Under the pieces are notes generated by a model. That model did not search any database and had not been told where the DNA came from. It saw only the letters and a program-made list of their open reading frames with translations. A stretch of DNA of 17,936 nucleotides, taken from contig JAICTW010000002.1 of assembly GCA_025936195.1 (NCBI GenBank), positions 1 to 17,936 of the forward strand, written 5' to 3'. The stretch's first letter is position 1; every line of letters starts with the position of its first letter. Shown here piece after piece: positions 5,991 to 14,354 of this stretch. The DNA comes from Flavisolibacter sp. Lineage in GTDB: Bacteria > Bacteroidota > Bacteroidia > Chitinophagales > Chitinophagaceae. A program made the position numbers and the translations under genes.

Positions 5991-7093
5991 AGCTCGTCAA
6001 TGGTTAATTCGGTGGTGTAAAAATCCGCTTCATCTTTCACTTTCAGCGAATAATTTTTCCCATAAGCAAGATCCAAACGTTTTTGAATATTATCAAGGCC
6101 AATGCCGGTGGACAATTCTTTCGGTCCCATTTTCTTTTTGTTGCGGCAATAGAAATAAAGCTTCGAACCCTTTATGGAAAGATGGATCTCAATCGGGTAC
6201 TCCGTGCTTTTCAGATCGCCATGCTTGAAGGCATTTTCCGCCAGTGTAATTAATACAAAGGGAATGATGGTGGCGCCATTCACCACACCTTCCACATCAA
6301 ACTGCACGTTTAAATTATTGCTGAAACGAAGCTGGTTTATTTTGATCACATTCCGCACATGTTCAATTTCATCTTTCAATGGTGCTTTGCCATCTTTTGC
6401 ATTGCCTTCGCTCAAAGCATAGCGCATGATATCGGAAAGCGTCAGAATGCCTTCGGATAACTCATTAGAATAAGGAAGCGATTTTGCGTATAAAAAATTC
6501 AAGGTATTGTGAAGAAAGTGTGGATTGATTTGCGCTTTCAAAAAATTAAAATTGGCCTGCGATTTTTCTACTTCCAACTGCATCTTTTGTGCTTCAAGTA
6601 TTTTACGTTGCTTGCGTTCATCACGAAGATGCGTAAGATAGGCGATCAACAAAGCCATGCCAACAAAAAAAGCGGTGGAAACAATGTAGGAAAACACCAT
6701 AAGCCCCGGCGTCATTTCCTGCTCAAACTTGTTGTTGTTTACAGAGAGTGTAATTTTTTTTGAGGTAGCCAGCAGGTAAGTAATAACAAAGTAAGCAGCC
6801 AGTGAAAGAATCGCTAACACAGTAGATTTAATAAAATCATTGGCGGATTTTCTTTCAAGAAAAAGTCTGTAATAACTGTTGATGCAGAAAAAATAAAATA
6901 ACGAAGAAAACAAAATGCTTATGATCTGTGTAATTAAATAATGCCATCCAAGAAGATGGTTCCAGTCGAACTCCTTGCTGTACATGGGCGAAACAGACAA
7001 GGCAATGAATCCAAGGATGGTGAAAAAGATATTGAGGCCCACCACTACCCAAAACACTTTCCAGAAAGAATATCGTTTTTTTGTTTTCATCAT
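5987..7093 (-). CDS. LytS-like sensor histidine kinase (His_kinase family)
   Basis: This 368-residue membrane kinase has four predicted helices at about residues 12-34, 50-72, 90-110 and 130-153, with no large extracellular sensor domain. A coiled coil (about 157-185) precedes the His_kinase box QINPHFLHNTLNFLY, with H192 as probable phosphorylation site. The ATPase domain carries the N-box AENAFKHG (285-292) and glycine box STGIGL (328-333). The small loops suggest it senses a membrane-embedded or membrane-near signal, or a partner protein. It is translationally coupled to the LytTR regulator (4-base overlap). An alternative ATG one codon later is possible. Upstream lies a terminator, so the pair probably has its own promoter or depends on read-through. 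Confidence 0.94.
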   Translation of the reverse strand: MMKTKKRYSFWKVFWVVVGLNIFFTILGFIALSVSPMYSKEFDWNHLLGWHYLITQIISILFSSLFYFFCINSYYRLFLERKSANDFIKSTVLAILSLAAYFVITYLLATSKKITLSVNNNKFEQEMTPGLMVFSYIVSTAFFVGMALLIAYLTHLRDERKQRKILEAQKMQLEVEKSQANFNFLKAQINPHFLHNTLNFLYAKSLPYSNELSEGILTLSDIMRYALSEGNAKDGKAPLKDEIEHVRNVIKINQLRFSNNLNVQFDVEGVVNGATIIPFVLITLAENAFKHGDLKSTEYPIEIHLSIKGSKLYFYCRNKKKMGPKELSTGIGLDNIQKRLDLAYGKNYSLKVKDEADFYTTELTIDEL

Positions 7094-7116
7094 ACCAGAT
7101 ATCGAATGTATTGTTT

Positions 7117-7156
7117 TATTAAAAACGGATAAAGGAGGAATGTTCCTCCTTTATCC
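7117..7156 (-). terminator. Strong intrinsic terminator between the barrel gene and the kinase gene
   Basis: A perfect inverted repeat with 14-base arms (7127-7140 and 7143-7156) and a 2-base centre is followed on the minus strand by G then TTTTT and further A/T bases. On the plus strand no T-run follows. It sits between the barrel stop at 7174 and the kinase start at 7093, so most barrel transcripts should end here. The inner base pairs must open to form a workable loop. Confidence 0.85.
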
Positions 7157-7173
7157 TGAATTATGGTTTACAC

Positions 7174-9627
7174 TTATTGGCCAACGTTCAAACCTGTTCC
7201 TCCCTGGGTTCTCTTTGTTTCTTCTTCTGCACCTGTATTGCGGTTGCGTGCTGCTTTCACCTGATTGCTACCAAAACGGTAAACAAAATTTAATTTGAAC
7301 TGCTGGCTTTCCCAATGTGCCTGCACTTTGGTTGTTTGTCCGGCAAAGGTTTGTGTGCCTGTAAAATGTAGAGAGTTGAACAGATCGCTCATAGAAGCTT
7401 TAATAGTGGCTTTGTTCTTCCACAAATTTTTTGAAACTCCGCCATCAACACTCCACAATGTTTTTGATTTGAACGCACCCTGATAAATTGTTGGAGCTAC
7501 ATAAAATCCGGTCAGTTCGGCTGTCCATGTTTTTGCCTTTCCAAACTTCAATGAGTTTTGTGCATACAGGGTTAAACCAAAAGCATTCAGGTCCACATTT
7601 CTTCCAGGCCCGAAATCAGCTTTGTACATAGAATAGTTGCTGCTAAGGTTAGCAAACACCATGTATGATTTATATTGATAAGGATAGCTGATATTCAGAC
7701 TTACAATATCCTGTGTTGCCAAATTCTTTTTTGTAATAAACCCTTTTGACCGGTCAACTGTATCAATCCATTGTGCAAACATGTCTTTTACGTGGCTGTA
7801 ATTAAGCGATGTGTTTAGCCGGTACTTGTAAGTATGACTAATGCCAAAGCTGTTTGTGTATTGAGGTCTCAGGTTTACATTTCCCTTTTGAAAAGTGTAT
7901 TCATCTAGTTTAAATTCGAAAGGATTCAGGTCCTGATAAGCAGGGCGGTCAATCCTTCTGCTGTAGGTTAATCCAAACTGGCTCATTGGATTTTTGTTGA
8001 ATGTTACAGCAGCACTGGGGAATACGTCGGTATAGTTGCGCTTAAATGAATCTTCTGTTTTGATGTATTCTGATCCATTGTTTGTTTCACCATGCGATGT
8101 GCCTTGTGAAATTGTATTCTCAACACGAACGCCGGCCTGGATCATTACGCCTTTCAACTGACGATTGTAGTTTACATAACCGGCATTGATATTCTCTTTA
8201 TAATTGAAAAGATTACTACGGTCTCTGTCCAACACTTCATTGCTTCCATATACATTGTAACGCTCAAAATCGTTATCCGTTTTTACAAAAGCAATTTTAC
8301 CGCCATAGCCCAGTTTTCCTTTTTTGAAGTTTTGCTCCCAGTCACCCTTTAAAGACGAGATATAAATATTTGTAGGTGCAATCATGCGGTAAACAACACT
8401 GTGGGTCAGGGTTTGGCCCGAAGCATCGTAATAATAATTGGGCTGAAACTGATTGTTGTTGATATCGTAATAACCATGGTCGGCATTCAGTGTCAGACTT
8501 TTTCCATCTGCGGAATTGTAGCTGTAATTCAGGTTGACGTTTACATTGTTTCTCTTCAACGTACTACTGTTATCGGCAACAAGGTATTTTTCAATTGTAT
8601 TGGTTGGAATGTAAGAAATAGCGGTTTTGCTGTAATTGGCGATGGTTGGATTAGATAGAGTTCCGTTCACCATTACGCCAATTACATTTTGTTTGTTAAT
8701 GAAATAATCAACGCCAGCTTTGAAGTTATGGCTTTCATTTTTCATCTTAATGTTGCCATGCTGATCGAACAAAGTATCCAAAATTGTGCGGTAAAGATCC
8801 ATGCGGTTTCTATTATTTCCTTCGTTGATGCTATAGTTTCCAAAAATGTTTGCCTTTTTGCTTCTGTGATTGAATGTAATACCTGCATTGTATTTTGAAT
8901 ACACACCAATATTGTATCCTGCATTCACAGAACCATTTGTACCAAGCGACTTGTTTTTCTTTAAACGGATATTAATAATGCCCGCATTACCGGCTGCTTC
9001 ATATTTTGACGAAGGATTGGTGATGATTTCAATCGCTTCTATATTGGAAGATTGAATGGATTTTAAATAATTGGAAAGGTCCTGTCCGGACAAAGGAGTC
9101 GGGCGGCCGTCAATATAAACCTGAACGCCATTCTTTCCATTCACACTAAGATTTTCATCCTTATCTACCATTACTCCCGGCGATTTGCGTAACAACTCAA
9201 GCGCATCGCTTCCAACAGAGTTGATAGTACCTTCCACGTTCAAAATGGTTTTATCGGCTTTTACTTCCACAATAGGTTTAGTGGCAGTAATGGTCACATT
9301 GTTCATTTGTGCTGCAGTTTTTGTCAGTTTCAATTCCGGTGCAGAAACGTTTTCGCCAGAGAGTTCAAACACTTTGGAAACAGCAGGTGTAAATCCTATG
9401 TGGGTTGCACTTACACGGTATTTTCCGGGTTGAATGTTTTCAAAACTGTAAGCGCCGCTTTCTTTGGACACCGCAAGCTTGACAACGGTTCTTCCGGTAT
9501 CTTTAAGCAGACTAACGGTGGTACCAACAATTGGACTACCGTCTGCATCTTTTACAACGCCATTGATCTGTTGGGCATTTAAACTTAAAGAAGTGATTGC
9601 CGCCATAAGTAAAATCAGTATTCTCAT
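7174..9627 (-). CDS. Outer membrane beta-barrel / TonB-dependent receptor-like protein
   Basis: With the ATG at 9627 this is an 817-residue protein: signal peptide (residues 1-18, ending LSLNA), a carboxypeptidase-regulatory-like domain (about 20-103, starting INGVVKDADGSPIVG), a plug domain (about 120-225, with VQVYIDGRP and NPSSKYEAAGNAGIINI), and a long C-terminal barrel of the OMP_b-brl_3 type to about residue 790. The tail after the barrel is Arg/Gly/Thr-rich. Such proteins sit in the outer membrane and may import or bind a ligand; SusD-like partners or an N-terminal anti-sigma-interaction domain are absent, so it is not a classic SusC. An upstream in-frame ATG at 9669 is rejected because it overlaps the -7 box and gives a poor signal peptide. 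The neighbouring kinase and regulator follow after a terminator. Confidence 0.9.
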   Translation of the reverse strand: MRILILLMAAITSLSLNAQQINGVVKDADGSPIVGTTVSLLKDTGRTVVKLAVSKESGAYSFENIQPGKYRVSATHIGFTPAVSKVFELSGENVSAPELKLTKTAAQMNNVTITATKPIVEVKADKTILNVEGTINSVGSDALELLRKSPGVMVDKDENLSVNGKNGVQVYIDGRPTPLSGQDLSNYLKSIQSSNIEAIEIITNPSSKYEAAGNAGIINIRLKKNKSLGTNGSVNAGYNIGVYSKYNAGITFNHRSKKANIFGNYSINEGNNRNRMDLYRTILDTLFDQHGNIKMKNESHNFKAGVDYFINKQNVIGVMVNGTLSNPTIANYSKTAISYIPTNTIEKYLVADNSSTLKRNNVNVNLNYSYNSADGKSLTLNADHGYYDINNNQFQPNYYYDASGQTLTHSVVYRMIAPTNIYISSLKGDWEQNFKKGKLGYGGKIAFVKTDNDFERYNVYGSNEVLDRDRSNLFNYKENINAGYVNYNRQLKGVMIQAGVRVENTISQGTSHGETNNGSEYIKTEDSFKRNYTDVFPSAAVTFNKNPMSQFGLTYSRRIDRPAYQDLNPFEFKLDEYTFQKGNVNLRPQYTNSFGISHTYKYRLNTSLNYSHVKDMFAQWIDTVDRSKGFITKKNLATQDIVSLNISYPYQYKSYMVFANLSSNYSMYKADFGPGRNVDLNAFGLTLYAQNSLKFGKAKTWTAELTGFYVAPTIYQGAFKSKTLWSVDGGVSKNLWKNKATIKASMSDLFNSLHFTGTQTFAGQTTKVQAHWESQQFKLNFVYRFGSNQVKAARNRNTGAEEETKRTQGGTGLNVGQ

Positions 9628-9668
9628 AACCTTAGTTTTATTGATAAGACGATTTTGATTTTGAGGCA

Positions 9669-9676
9669 CAAACGTA
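9669..9676 (-). promoter_or_regulatory. Probable -7 promoter box of the outer membrane barrel gene
   Basis: Minus-strand TACGTTTG is an exact match to TAnnTTTG. Only a weak TTTTTC is seen at the expected -33 position. Transcription would begin near 9662, giving about 35 untranslated bases before the ATG at 9627 and excluding the upstream ATG at 9669 as a start. Confidence 0.5.
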
Positions 9677-9815
9677 AACTGACATTAAAGCGAATTGAAA
9701 AATGTTACACAAAGGGTAGTTTTTTCAATACAAAACCGGCTTTCAGATGATAAAATAATGAAGGATGTAGTTTATGGTTGGTATCGGCTTCGTTGATTTA
9801 TTGTTTCTTTATCCA

Positions 9816-10487
9816 ATGGAAACCTGGGCAGAGCATCTGATCGCTTTCTACAAAAACCTGAAACCCCCGAAGAGATTACCCGATGACATCGAGTGGTTGT
9901 ATCCGCAAAAGAATGAAGCGGTAATGGACATCGTTCAAAAATTTTTGCAGAAATATTATAATGATAATAACGAACGGCAATTATTAATTGGAATTAATCC
10001 CGGAAGGTTTGGCGCCGGAGTAACCGGAGTAAACTTTACTGCACCCAAACAGTTGGAAGAATATTGCGGAATAGATCATCCGTTCAAAAAGCAATCAGAA
10101 CTTTCTGCAGAGTTTATTTATGATATGATCACGGCTTACGGAGGTGCTGAGAAATTCTATTCCCATTTTTTTATCAGCTCTGTTTGTCCTTTGGGTTTTG
10201 TAAGGCATGGTAAGAACATTAACTATTACGATGATAAGGAATTGTTGAAAACTGTGGAGCCGTTTATTATCAGAAATCTAAAAGCGCTAATTGACTTCAG
10301 TGTTGACCGGAAGAAATGTTTTGCTATTGGTGGCGAAAAGAATTTTAAATACCTGAGTGCTTTGAATGATCGCTTTCATTGGTTTGAAGAAATTATACCG
10401 CTTCCGCATCCCAGGTTCATTATGCAATACCGCCGTAAGCAAAAACAACAGTTCGTACAGCAATATTTGCAGTCCATCACAAAATAA
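9816..10487 (+). CDS. SMUG2-type uracil-DNA glycosylase family protein (DUF4918)
   Basis: This 223-residue cytoplasmic protein contains the uracil-DNA glycosylase fold motifs: GINPGRFGAGVTGVNFT at residues 59-75 (water-activating/uracil-pocket region with an Asn after INPG-type motif) and PLPHPRFIMQYRRK at 196-209 (DNA-intercalating loop with conserved HP). Together these fit the SMUG2 group, which removes uracil or other damaged bases from DNA in base excision repair. I chose the ATG at 9816 (METWAEHLIAFYKNL) over one in frame at 9774, whose extra 14 residues are hydrophobic and atypical for the family. It diverges from the barrel gene. The following hairpin around 10486-10507 lacks a T-run. 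Confidence 0.85.
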   Translation: METWAEHLIAFYKNLKPPKRLPDDIEWLYPQKNEAVMDIVQKFLQKYYNDNNERQLLIGINPGRFGAGVTGVNFTAPKQLEEYCGIDHPFKKQSELSAEFIYDMITAYGGAEKFYSHFFISSVCPLGFVRHGKNINYYDDKELLKTVEPFIIRNLKALIDFSVDRKKCFAIGGEKNFKYLSALNDRFHWFEEIIPLPHPRFIMQYRRKQKQQFVQQYLQSITK

Positions 10488-10496
10488 ACAGGAAGG

Positions 10497-10528
10497 TTTG
10501 CCTGTTTCGACGAATCGTTCTACTTTCG
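10497..10528 (+). promoter_or_regulatory. Probable -33/-7 promoter for the MATE transporter gene
   Basis: TTTG (10497-10500) is followed by exactly 20 bases and TACTTTCG (10521-10528), one mismatch from TAnnTTTG. A transcript from here would have about 125 untranslated bases before the ATG at 10660. The -33 box overlaps an AAACAGG/CCTGTTT hairpin (10486-10507). Confidence 0.45.
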
Positions 10529-10659
10529 TTTCTCTTAAACAAGGCATATGAAAATCTTCATGGGCCAACCATCCTTCTGAGGCCAAAACATTCAGTTCGC
10601 ATTTCGTGGCAACGCCACTGTTTCCCTTTTATTTTTTCAACTTTTTAATTTGATTTTCT

Positions 10660-12078
10660 ATGTCGAAGGTCATTACCTCTTCAAATAAATTTTTTACGTT
10701 TTGGTCATTGGTCAAGCGGTCATTACGTGACGAAGAATACGATTATACCAAAGGCAGCATTCGCCGTGCGATCATTTTATTGGCCATTCCGATGATTTTG
10801 GAATTGAGTCTTGAATCGGTATTTGCAGTAGTAGATATGTTTTTTGTGGGAAAGCTTGGCGAAAATGCGATTGCTACCGTTGGACTAACCGAATCTGTCA
10901 TTGCAATTGTTTATTCACTCGGCATTGGTTTAAGTACGGCAGCAACTGCAATGGTGGCCCGCCGTATTGGTGAAAAGAATGAAGATGAAGCCGCACGTGC
11001 CGGAATGCAAACCATGATCTTAGCATTATTGGTATCAATTGCAATCAGCACTATGGGAATAATTTTCGCTCCAAAAATTTTGCACATTATGGGTGCTAAG
11101 GCAGATGTGATCAAAGAAGGAGCTGTCTTCACCCGAATCATGTTAGGGGCAAGTTCTGTGATCATTCTGCTTTTTTTGATCAATGGAATTTTTCGTGGCG
11201 CCGGCAATGCGGTCATTGCCATGAGAAGTTTATGGCTGGCCAGCATTTGCAATATTATTTTATGCCCATTGCTTATTTACGGCATTGGTCCTTTTCGCGG
11301 ATTGGGTTTAAAAGGCGCTGCTATCGCTACAGTCATTGGAAGGAGTATTGGCGTTGCTTATCAGTGTTTTCATTTGCTGAAAGGAACAAGCAGCATTCAC
11401 ATCAAGTCAAGGCATTTCAAATTTGACTGGTCTTTGATGAAAACACTAACGGGTATTGCATGGCCTGCAACATTTCAATTTTTAATTGCATCAGGCAGCT
11501 GGATTGTTTTAGCGGCATTGGTTGCAAAAACCGGTGGCACTGCCGCATCAGCAGGATACCAGATTGCATTACGGAATGTAGTGTTCTTTATTTTGCCTGC
11601 CTGGGGATTGAGCAATGCGGCAGCAACATTGGTAGGTCAAAACCTTGGAGCCAAACAGCCGGAACGTGCAGAACGAAGTGTTATTCTTACAGCAAAGTAC
11701 AATGCCTTGTTCATGAGTGGCGTCATGTTATTGTTTATGACTATGGCAGGTCCTATCATTAGTGTTTTTACAAATGATGCTGATGTACACCGGATAGGAA
11801 CTTTGGCCTTGCGCATTATTGCTTCGGGCTACACTTTCTATGGAATAGGAATGGTAATGGCACAAGCATTAAACGGCGCCGGTGATACGAAGACGGCAAC
11901 CTTTATTAATCTTTTTGGTTTTTGGATCTTTCAAATTCCATTTGCTTTTATGTTGGTGGAATGGCTAAATATGGGGGCAATAGGTTCTTTCATTTCAATT
12001 CCTGTTTCTGAAAGCATGATGGCTATTGCAGCTTATATCTTTTTCAAGAAAGGAAAATGGAAATCGGTTGTGGTATAA
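10660..12078 (+). CDS. MATE family efflux transporter
   Basis: This 472-residue polytopic inner-membrane protein has about 12 hydrophobic helices in two homologous halves, as expected for MATE exporters (usual length 440-480). Typical segments include AIPMILELSLESVFAVVDMF in helix 1, LGENAIATVGL, MVARRIGEKNEDEA after helix 2, and, at the same place in the second half, GLSNAAATLVGQNLGAKQPE. MATE proteins exchange Na+ or H+ for cationic drugs or metabolites. The N-terminal 35 residues are a cytoplasmic extension with a charged DEEYDYTKGS segment. The AI-2E-type gene begins 49 bases downstream, so the two may share a transcript. Substrate cannot be inferred. Confidence 0.94.
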   Translation: MSKVITSSNKFFTFWSLVKRSLRDEEYDYTKGSIRRAIILLAIPMILELSLESVFAVVDMFFVGKLGENAIATVGLTESVIAIVYSLGIGLSTAATAMVARRIGEKNEDEAARAGMQTMILALLVSIAISTMGIIFAPKILHIMGAKADVIKEGAVFTRIMLGASSVIILLFLINGIFRGAGNAVIAMRSLWLASICNIILCPLLIYGIGPFRGLGLKGAAIATVIGRSIGVAYQCFHLLKGTSSIHIKSRHFKFDWSLMKTLTGIAWPATFQFLIASGSWIVLAALVAKTGGTAASAGYQIALRNVVFFILPAWGLSNAAATLVGQNLGAKQPERAERSVILTAKYNALFMSGVMLLFMTMAGPIISVFTNDADVHRIGTLALRIIASGYTFYGIGMVMAQALNGAGDTKTATFINLFGFWIFQIPFAFMLVEWLNMGAIGSFISIPVSESMMAIAAYIFFKKGKWKSVVV

Positions 12079-12127
12079 AAATTTATTGTTCTGAAAGCCT
12101 TTAGTAATTTCACCTACAGTATGTTTT

Positions 12128-13171
12128 ATGAACAATAACAACACTATTGACAGTAATCTGTTACGACAGATATTTTTCATTGCAGCTATAGTTTTCCTGG
12201 GTATTGTATTGTTCAGAGAGCTATGGTTTTTTGCTTCTGCTTTTTTGGGGTCCGTTACGTTTTATGTTATCATGCGCAAGCGCATGTTTTATCTTACCGA
12301 GAACAGAAAATGGAGAAAGGCCGCTGCCGCATCAGTTTTGATGTTGCTTTCTTTCTTTGTTATTCTTGTACCGATTGGAGTTTTAGGAAACATTTTATAC
12401 GCCAAGATCTCTCAAATCGTAACTCATTCTTCCGAATACCTGAATCAGTTAAAAGGTGTTGTGGACCGTATTAAACAAAACACGGGTTATGAAATTGTAA
12501 AGACAGAAAACATCAATCAGCTTGGTGCTTATCTGGCACAGCTTCTTCCAAAAGTCCTTGGCATTACATTAAACACCATAACTCTTATTGCCAGCATGTA
12601 TTTTATTTTATACTTCATGCTGGTGAATGGCCGGGCAATGGAAGAAGCCTTGTACGAATACATTCCGCTGAAAGATGGTAACGTGGAATTGATTGGCAAA
12701 GAGGTGAAGGTAATGGTCGTATCAAACACTATTGGTATTCCATTGATTGCATTAATACAAGGCATTGTTGGTTTAGTTGGTTACCTGATCATCGGTATTA
12801 ATGAGCCCTGGTTATGGTTTGTGGCTACCAGCATTGCAGCCATGATGCCCGTCGTTGGTGCTGCGCTGATTTATATTCCATTAACCATTTCTTTATTTGC
12901 TTCCGGAGAAACAGGAAAAGGAATCGCCATGGCTGTTTGGGGTTTTGGCGTCATCGGTCTGGTAGATAATCTCTTTCGCTTTTTGCTGAACAAAAGATTA
13001 GGTGATATTCATCCGCTGATCACCATCTTCGGTGTCATCATTGGCGTGCAGTTGTTTGGTTTCATCGGGCTTATCTTCGGTCCTTTGCTGATCTCTATGT
13101 TTTTATTATTGCTCCGGATTTATTCTTCTGAATTCATTGTGAAGCGAAGGGAAATGAAAAGAGTAAAGTAA
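12128..13171 (+). CDS. AI-2E / PerM family membrane transporter
   Basis: This 347-residue protein has about eight membrane helices and the layout of the AI-2E transporter (PerM/TqsA/YdiK) family: paired N-terminal helices, a soluble helical section (about residues 90-145, with EYLNQLKGVVDRIKQ), then a helix-rich C-terminal half. The hallmark C-terminal block includes DNLFRFLLNKRLGDIHPL, GVIIGVQLFGFIGLIFGPLL. Family members have been linked to autoinducer-2 export and to Na+/H+ exchange; no function can be assigned here. It is 49 bases after the MATE gene on the same strand and may be read through from it. No terminator is evident after its stop. Confidence 0.93.
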   Translation: MNNNNTIDSNLLRQIFFIAAIVFLGIVLFRELWFFASAFLGSVTFYVIMRKRMFYLTENRKWRKAAAASVLMLLSFFVILVPIGVLGNILYAKISQIVTHSSEYLNQLKGVVDRIKQNTGYEIVKTENINQLGAYLAQLLPKVLGITLNTITLIASMYFILYFMLVNGRAMEEALYEYIPLKDGNVELIGKEVKVMVVSNTIGIPLIALIQGIVGLVGYLIIGINEPWLWFVATSIAAMMPVVGAALIYIPLTISLFASGETGKGIAMAVWGFGVIGLVDNLFRFLLNKRLGDIHPLITIFGVIIGVQLFGFIGLIFGPLLISMFLLLLRIYSSEFIVKRREMKRVK

Positions 13172-13329
13172 ACGGCCGCTACAGTAAAAGCACGTCGGAT
13201 ATTTTCTTGTGTTCTAAGCTGTTCTACTTAATTTCTTAAAATTTTCTAAGTATCTGCTTGCAAGTTCCTAAAACGCGTAATATTTTCACGACCGCATCGT
13301 TTCAATAATCCACGAAAAACCATTGACTA

Positions 13330-14061
13330 GTGCGAAGTGTTTATTTGCCTTTATGTTTTATTTTATTTTCCCTGTTACTTCTTCCGGTAGTGAAAGCGGG
13401 CGGCAATGCGGGAAATTCTGAAACGTTGATCTCATCTGACAACAACACAGCAACCACTTACAGTGTTGAATACTACAGCAATTTATTATACGATAGTCTG
13501 CATCTGGAAGAGACCGGTTTAAAAAGAGATGCACTTTTGTATGCGTATAAAGGACAGCAAAAACTGGTAAAGAAAGGAAAGGTTGACAATCCGAATATTT
13601 TAACCGTCTGCGATTTTACACAGCCTTCCGATAGCAAACGCTTATACATTATTGATGTAAGAAATTTCAAAGTTTTACTAAATACTTATGTAGCACACGG
13701 AAAAAATTCAGGCGATGAGTATGCAGAACGGTTTTCCAACCGTCCCAGCTCTTTGGAAAGCAGTCTTGGTTTTTACATAACCAGGAACACCTATGTTGGA
13801 AAGCATGGATTATCCCTGCGCTTAGCCGGATTGGATAAAGGTTTTAACGACAAGGCTGAAGCAAGAGCCATTGTAGTTCATGGCGCCAGTTATATTGGCG
13901 ATGAGTGGCTGGGGGGAAAAATGGGAAGAAGCTTTGGTTGTCCTGCTGTGCCAATACGTATGGTGTCTAAAGTAATTAAGCTGATAAAAAACGGAACTTG
14001 TTTGTTCATCTATCATCCATCAAAAACTTACTTGCATGGTTCAAACGTACTAAACGGCTGA
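13330..14061 (+). CDS. Second exported murein L,D-transpeptidase catalytic domain protein (YkuD_2 type)
   Basis: This 243-residue protein is a clear paralogue of the one at 4073-4810, aligned along almost its whole length (shared AHGKNSG, AERFSN, SSLGFY, GKHGLSLR, GLxxGFND, AEAR, IVVHGA). The signal peptide is residues 1-23 (MRSVYLPLCFILFSLLLLPV). Catalytic residues are H184 and nucleophile C204 in GRSFGCPAVP. It probably modifies peptidoglycan cross-links in the periplasm. The start is GTG; an in-frame TGA at 13324 rules out anything further upstream, and no ATG precedes the catalytic domain. The insert between the His and Cys motifs differs (GDEWLGGK here), and extra cysteines (C94, C224) are present. 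A strong terminator follows. Confidence 0.87.
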   Translation: MRSVYLPLCFILFSLLLLPVVKAGGNAGNSETLISSDNNTATTYSVEYYSNLLYDSLHLEETGLKRDALLYAYKGQQKLVKKGKVDNPNILTVCDFTQPSDSKRLYIIDVRNFKVLLNTYVAHGKNSGDEYAERFSNRPSSLESSLGFYITRNTYVGKHGLSLRLAGLDKGFNDKAEARAIVVHGASYIGDEWLGGKMGRSFGCPAVPIRMVSKVIKLIKNGTCLFIYHPSKTYLHGSNVLNG

Positions 14062-14087
14062 TTTGGACGCAAACAAGGATGGATGAC

Positions 14088-14127
14088 AAAGCCCACCGTA
14101 CCCTATGGTTGGGCTTTTGTTTTTTTA
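14088..14127 (+). terminator. Rho-independent terminator after the second L,D-transpeptidase gene
   Basis: Arms AAAGCCCA (14088-14095) and TGGGCTTT (14110-14117) pair over 8 bp, extended by a CC/GG after a one-base bulge, and are followed by a T-rich tract TTTTGTTTTTTT. It lies 26 bases after the stop. Confidence 0.88.
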
Positions 14128-14354
14128 TAAGTGTGAATGGTTTTGTTTTTGTTTAAAGTCGTCCAATAAGGAGGAATGATGATGTACCTGGCTGCATTGC
14201 AATTGTCAACACCTGTGGATTTATTCTGAACCTTTCGAAGAGGTTACTCTTGTACGCTTTGTAATTATGATGTTCATTATGGAAGCTCACAATGGTCAGG
14301 TACAATAAAAATTTTCAGAATCAGATCTTGTTCTTTGGATTTCTTTCTGAGCTT
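14128..14354. other. Intergenic stretch without a supported gene
   Basis: Between the terminator and the omega-amidase stop I see no gene-length frame. The only item is a 17-codon frame (14176-14229) that starts with three ATG codons directly after AAGGAGGA, an unusually good ribosome binding site for this lineage. It encodes MMMYLAALQLSTPVDLF, too short to assign. No strong hairpin is seen. Confidence 0.5.

Noticed and set aside
9670..9773. Upstream ATG starts for the barrel (9669) and the glycosylase (9774)
   Set aside because: The barrel ATG overlaps a perfect -7 box. The glycosylase extension is hydrophobic and not family-like.
10486..10507. AAACAGG/CCTGTTT hairpin after the glycosylase gene, considered as a terminator
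   Set aside because: No T-run follows on the plus strand, so it does not qualify as an intrinsic terminator.
7129..14178. Shared string ATAA(A)GGAGGAATG at 7129-7142 and 14166-14178, considered as a dispersed repeat
   Set aside because: Similarity is limited to about 13 bases and flanks do not match, so chance is enough.
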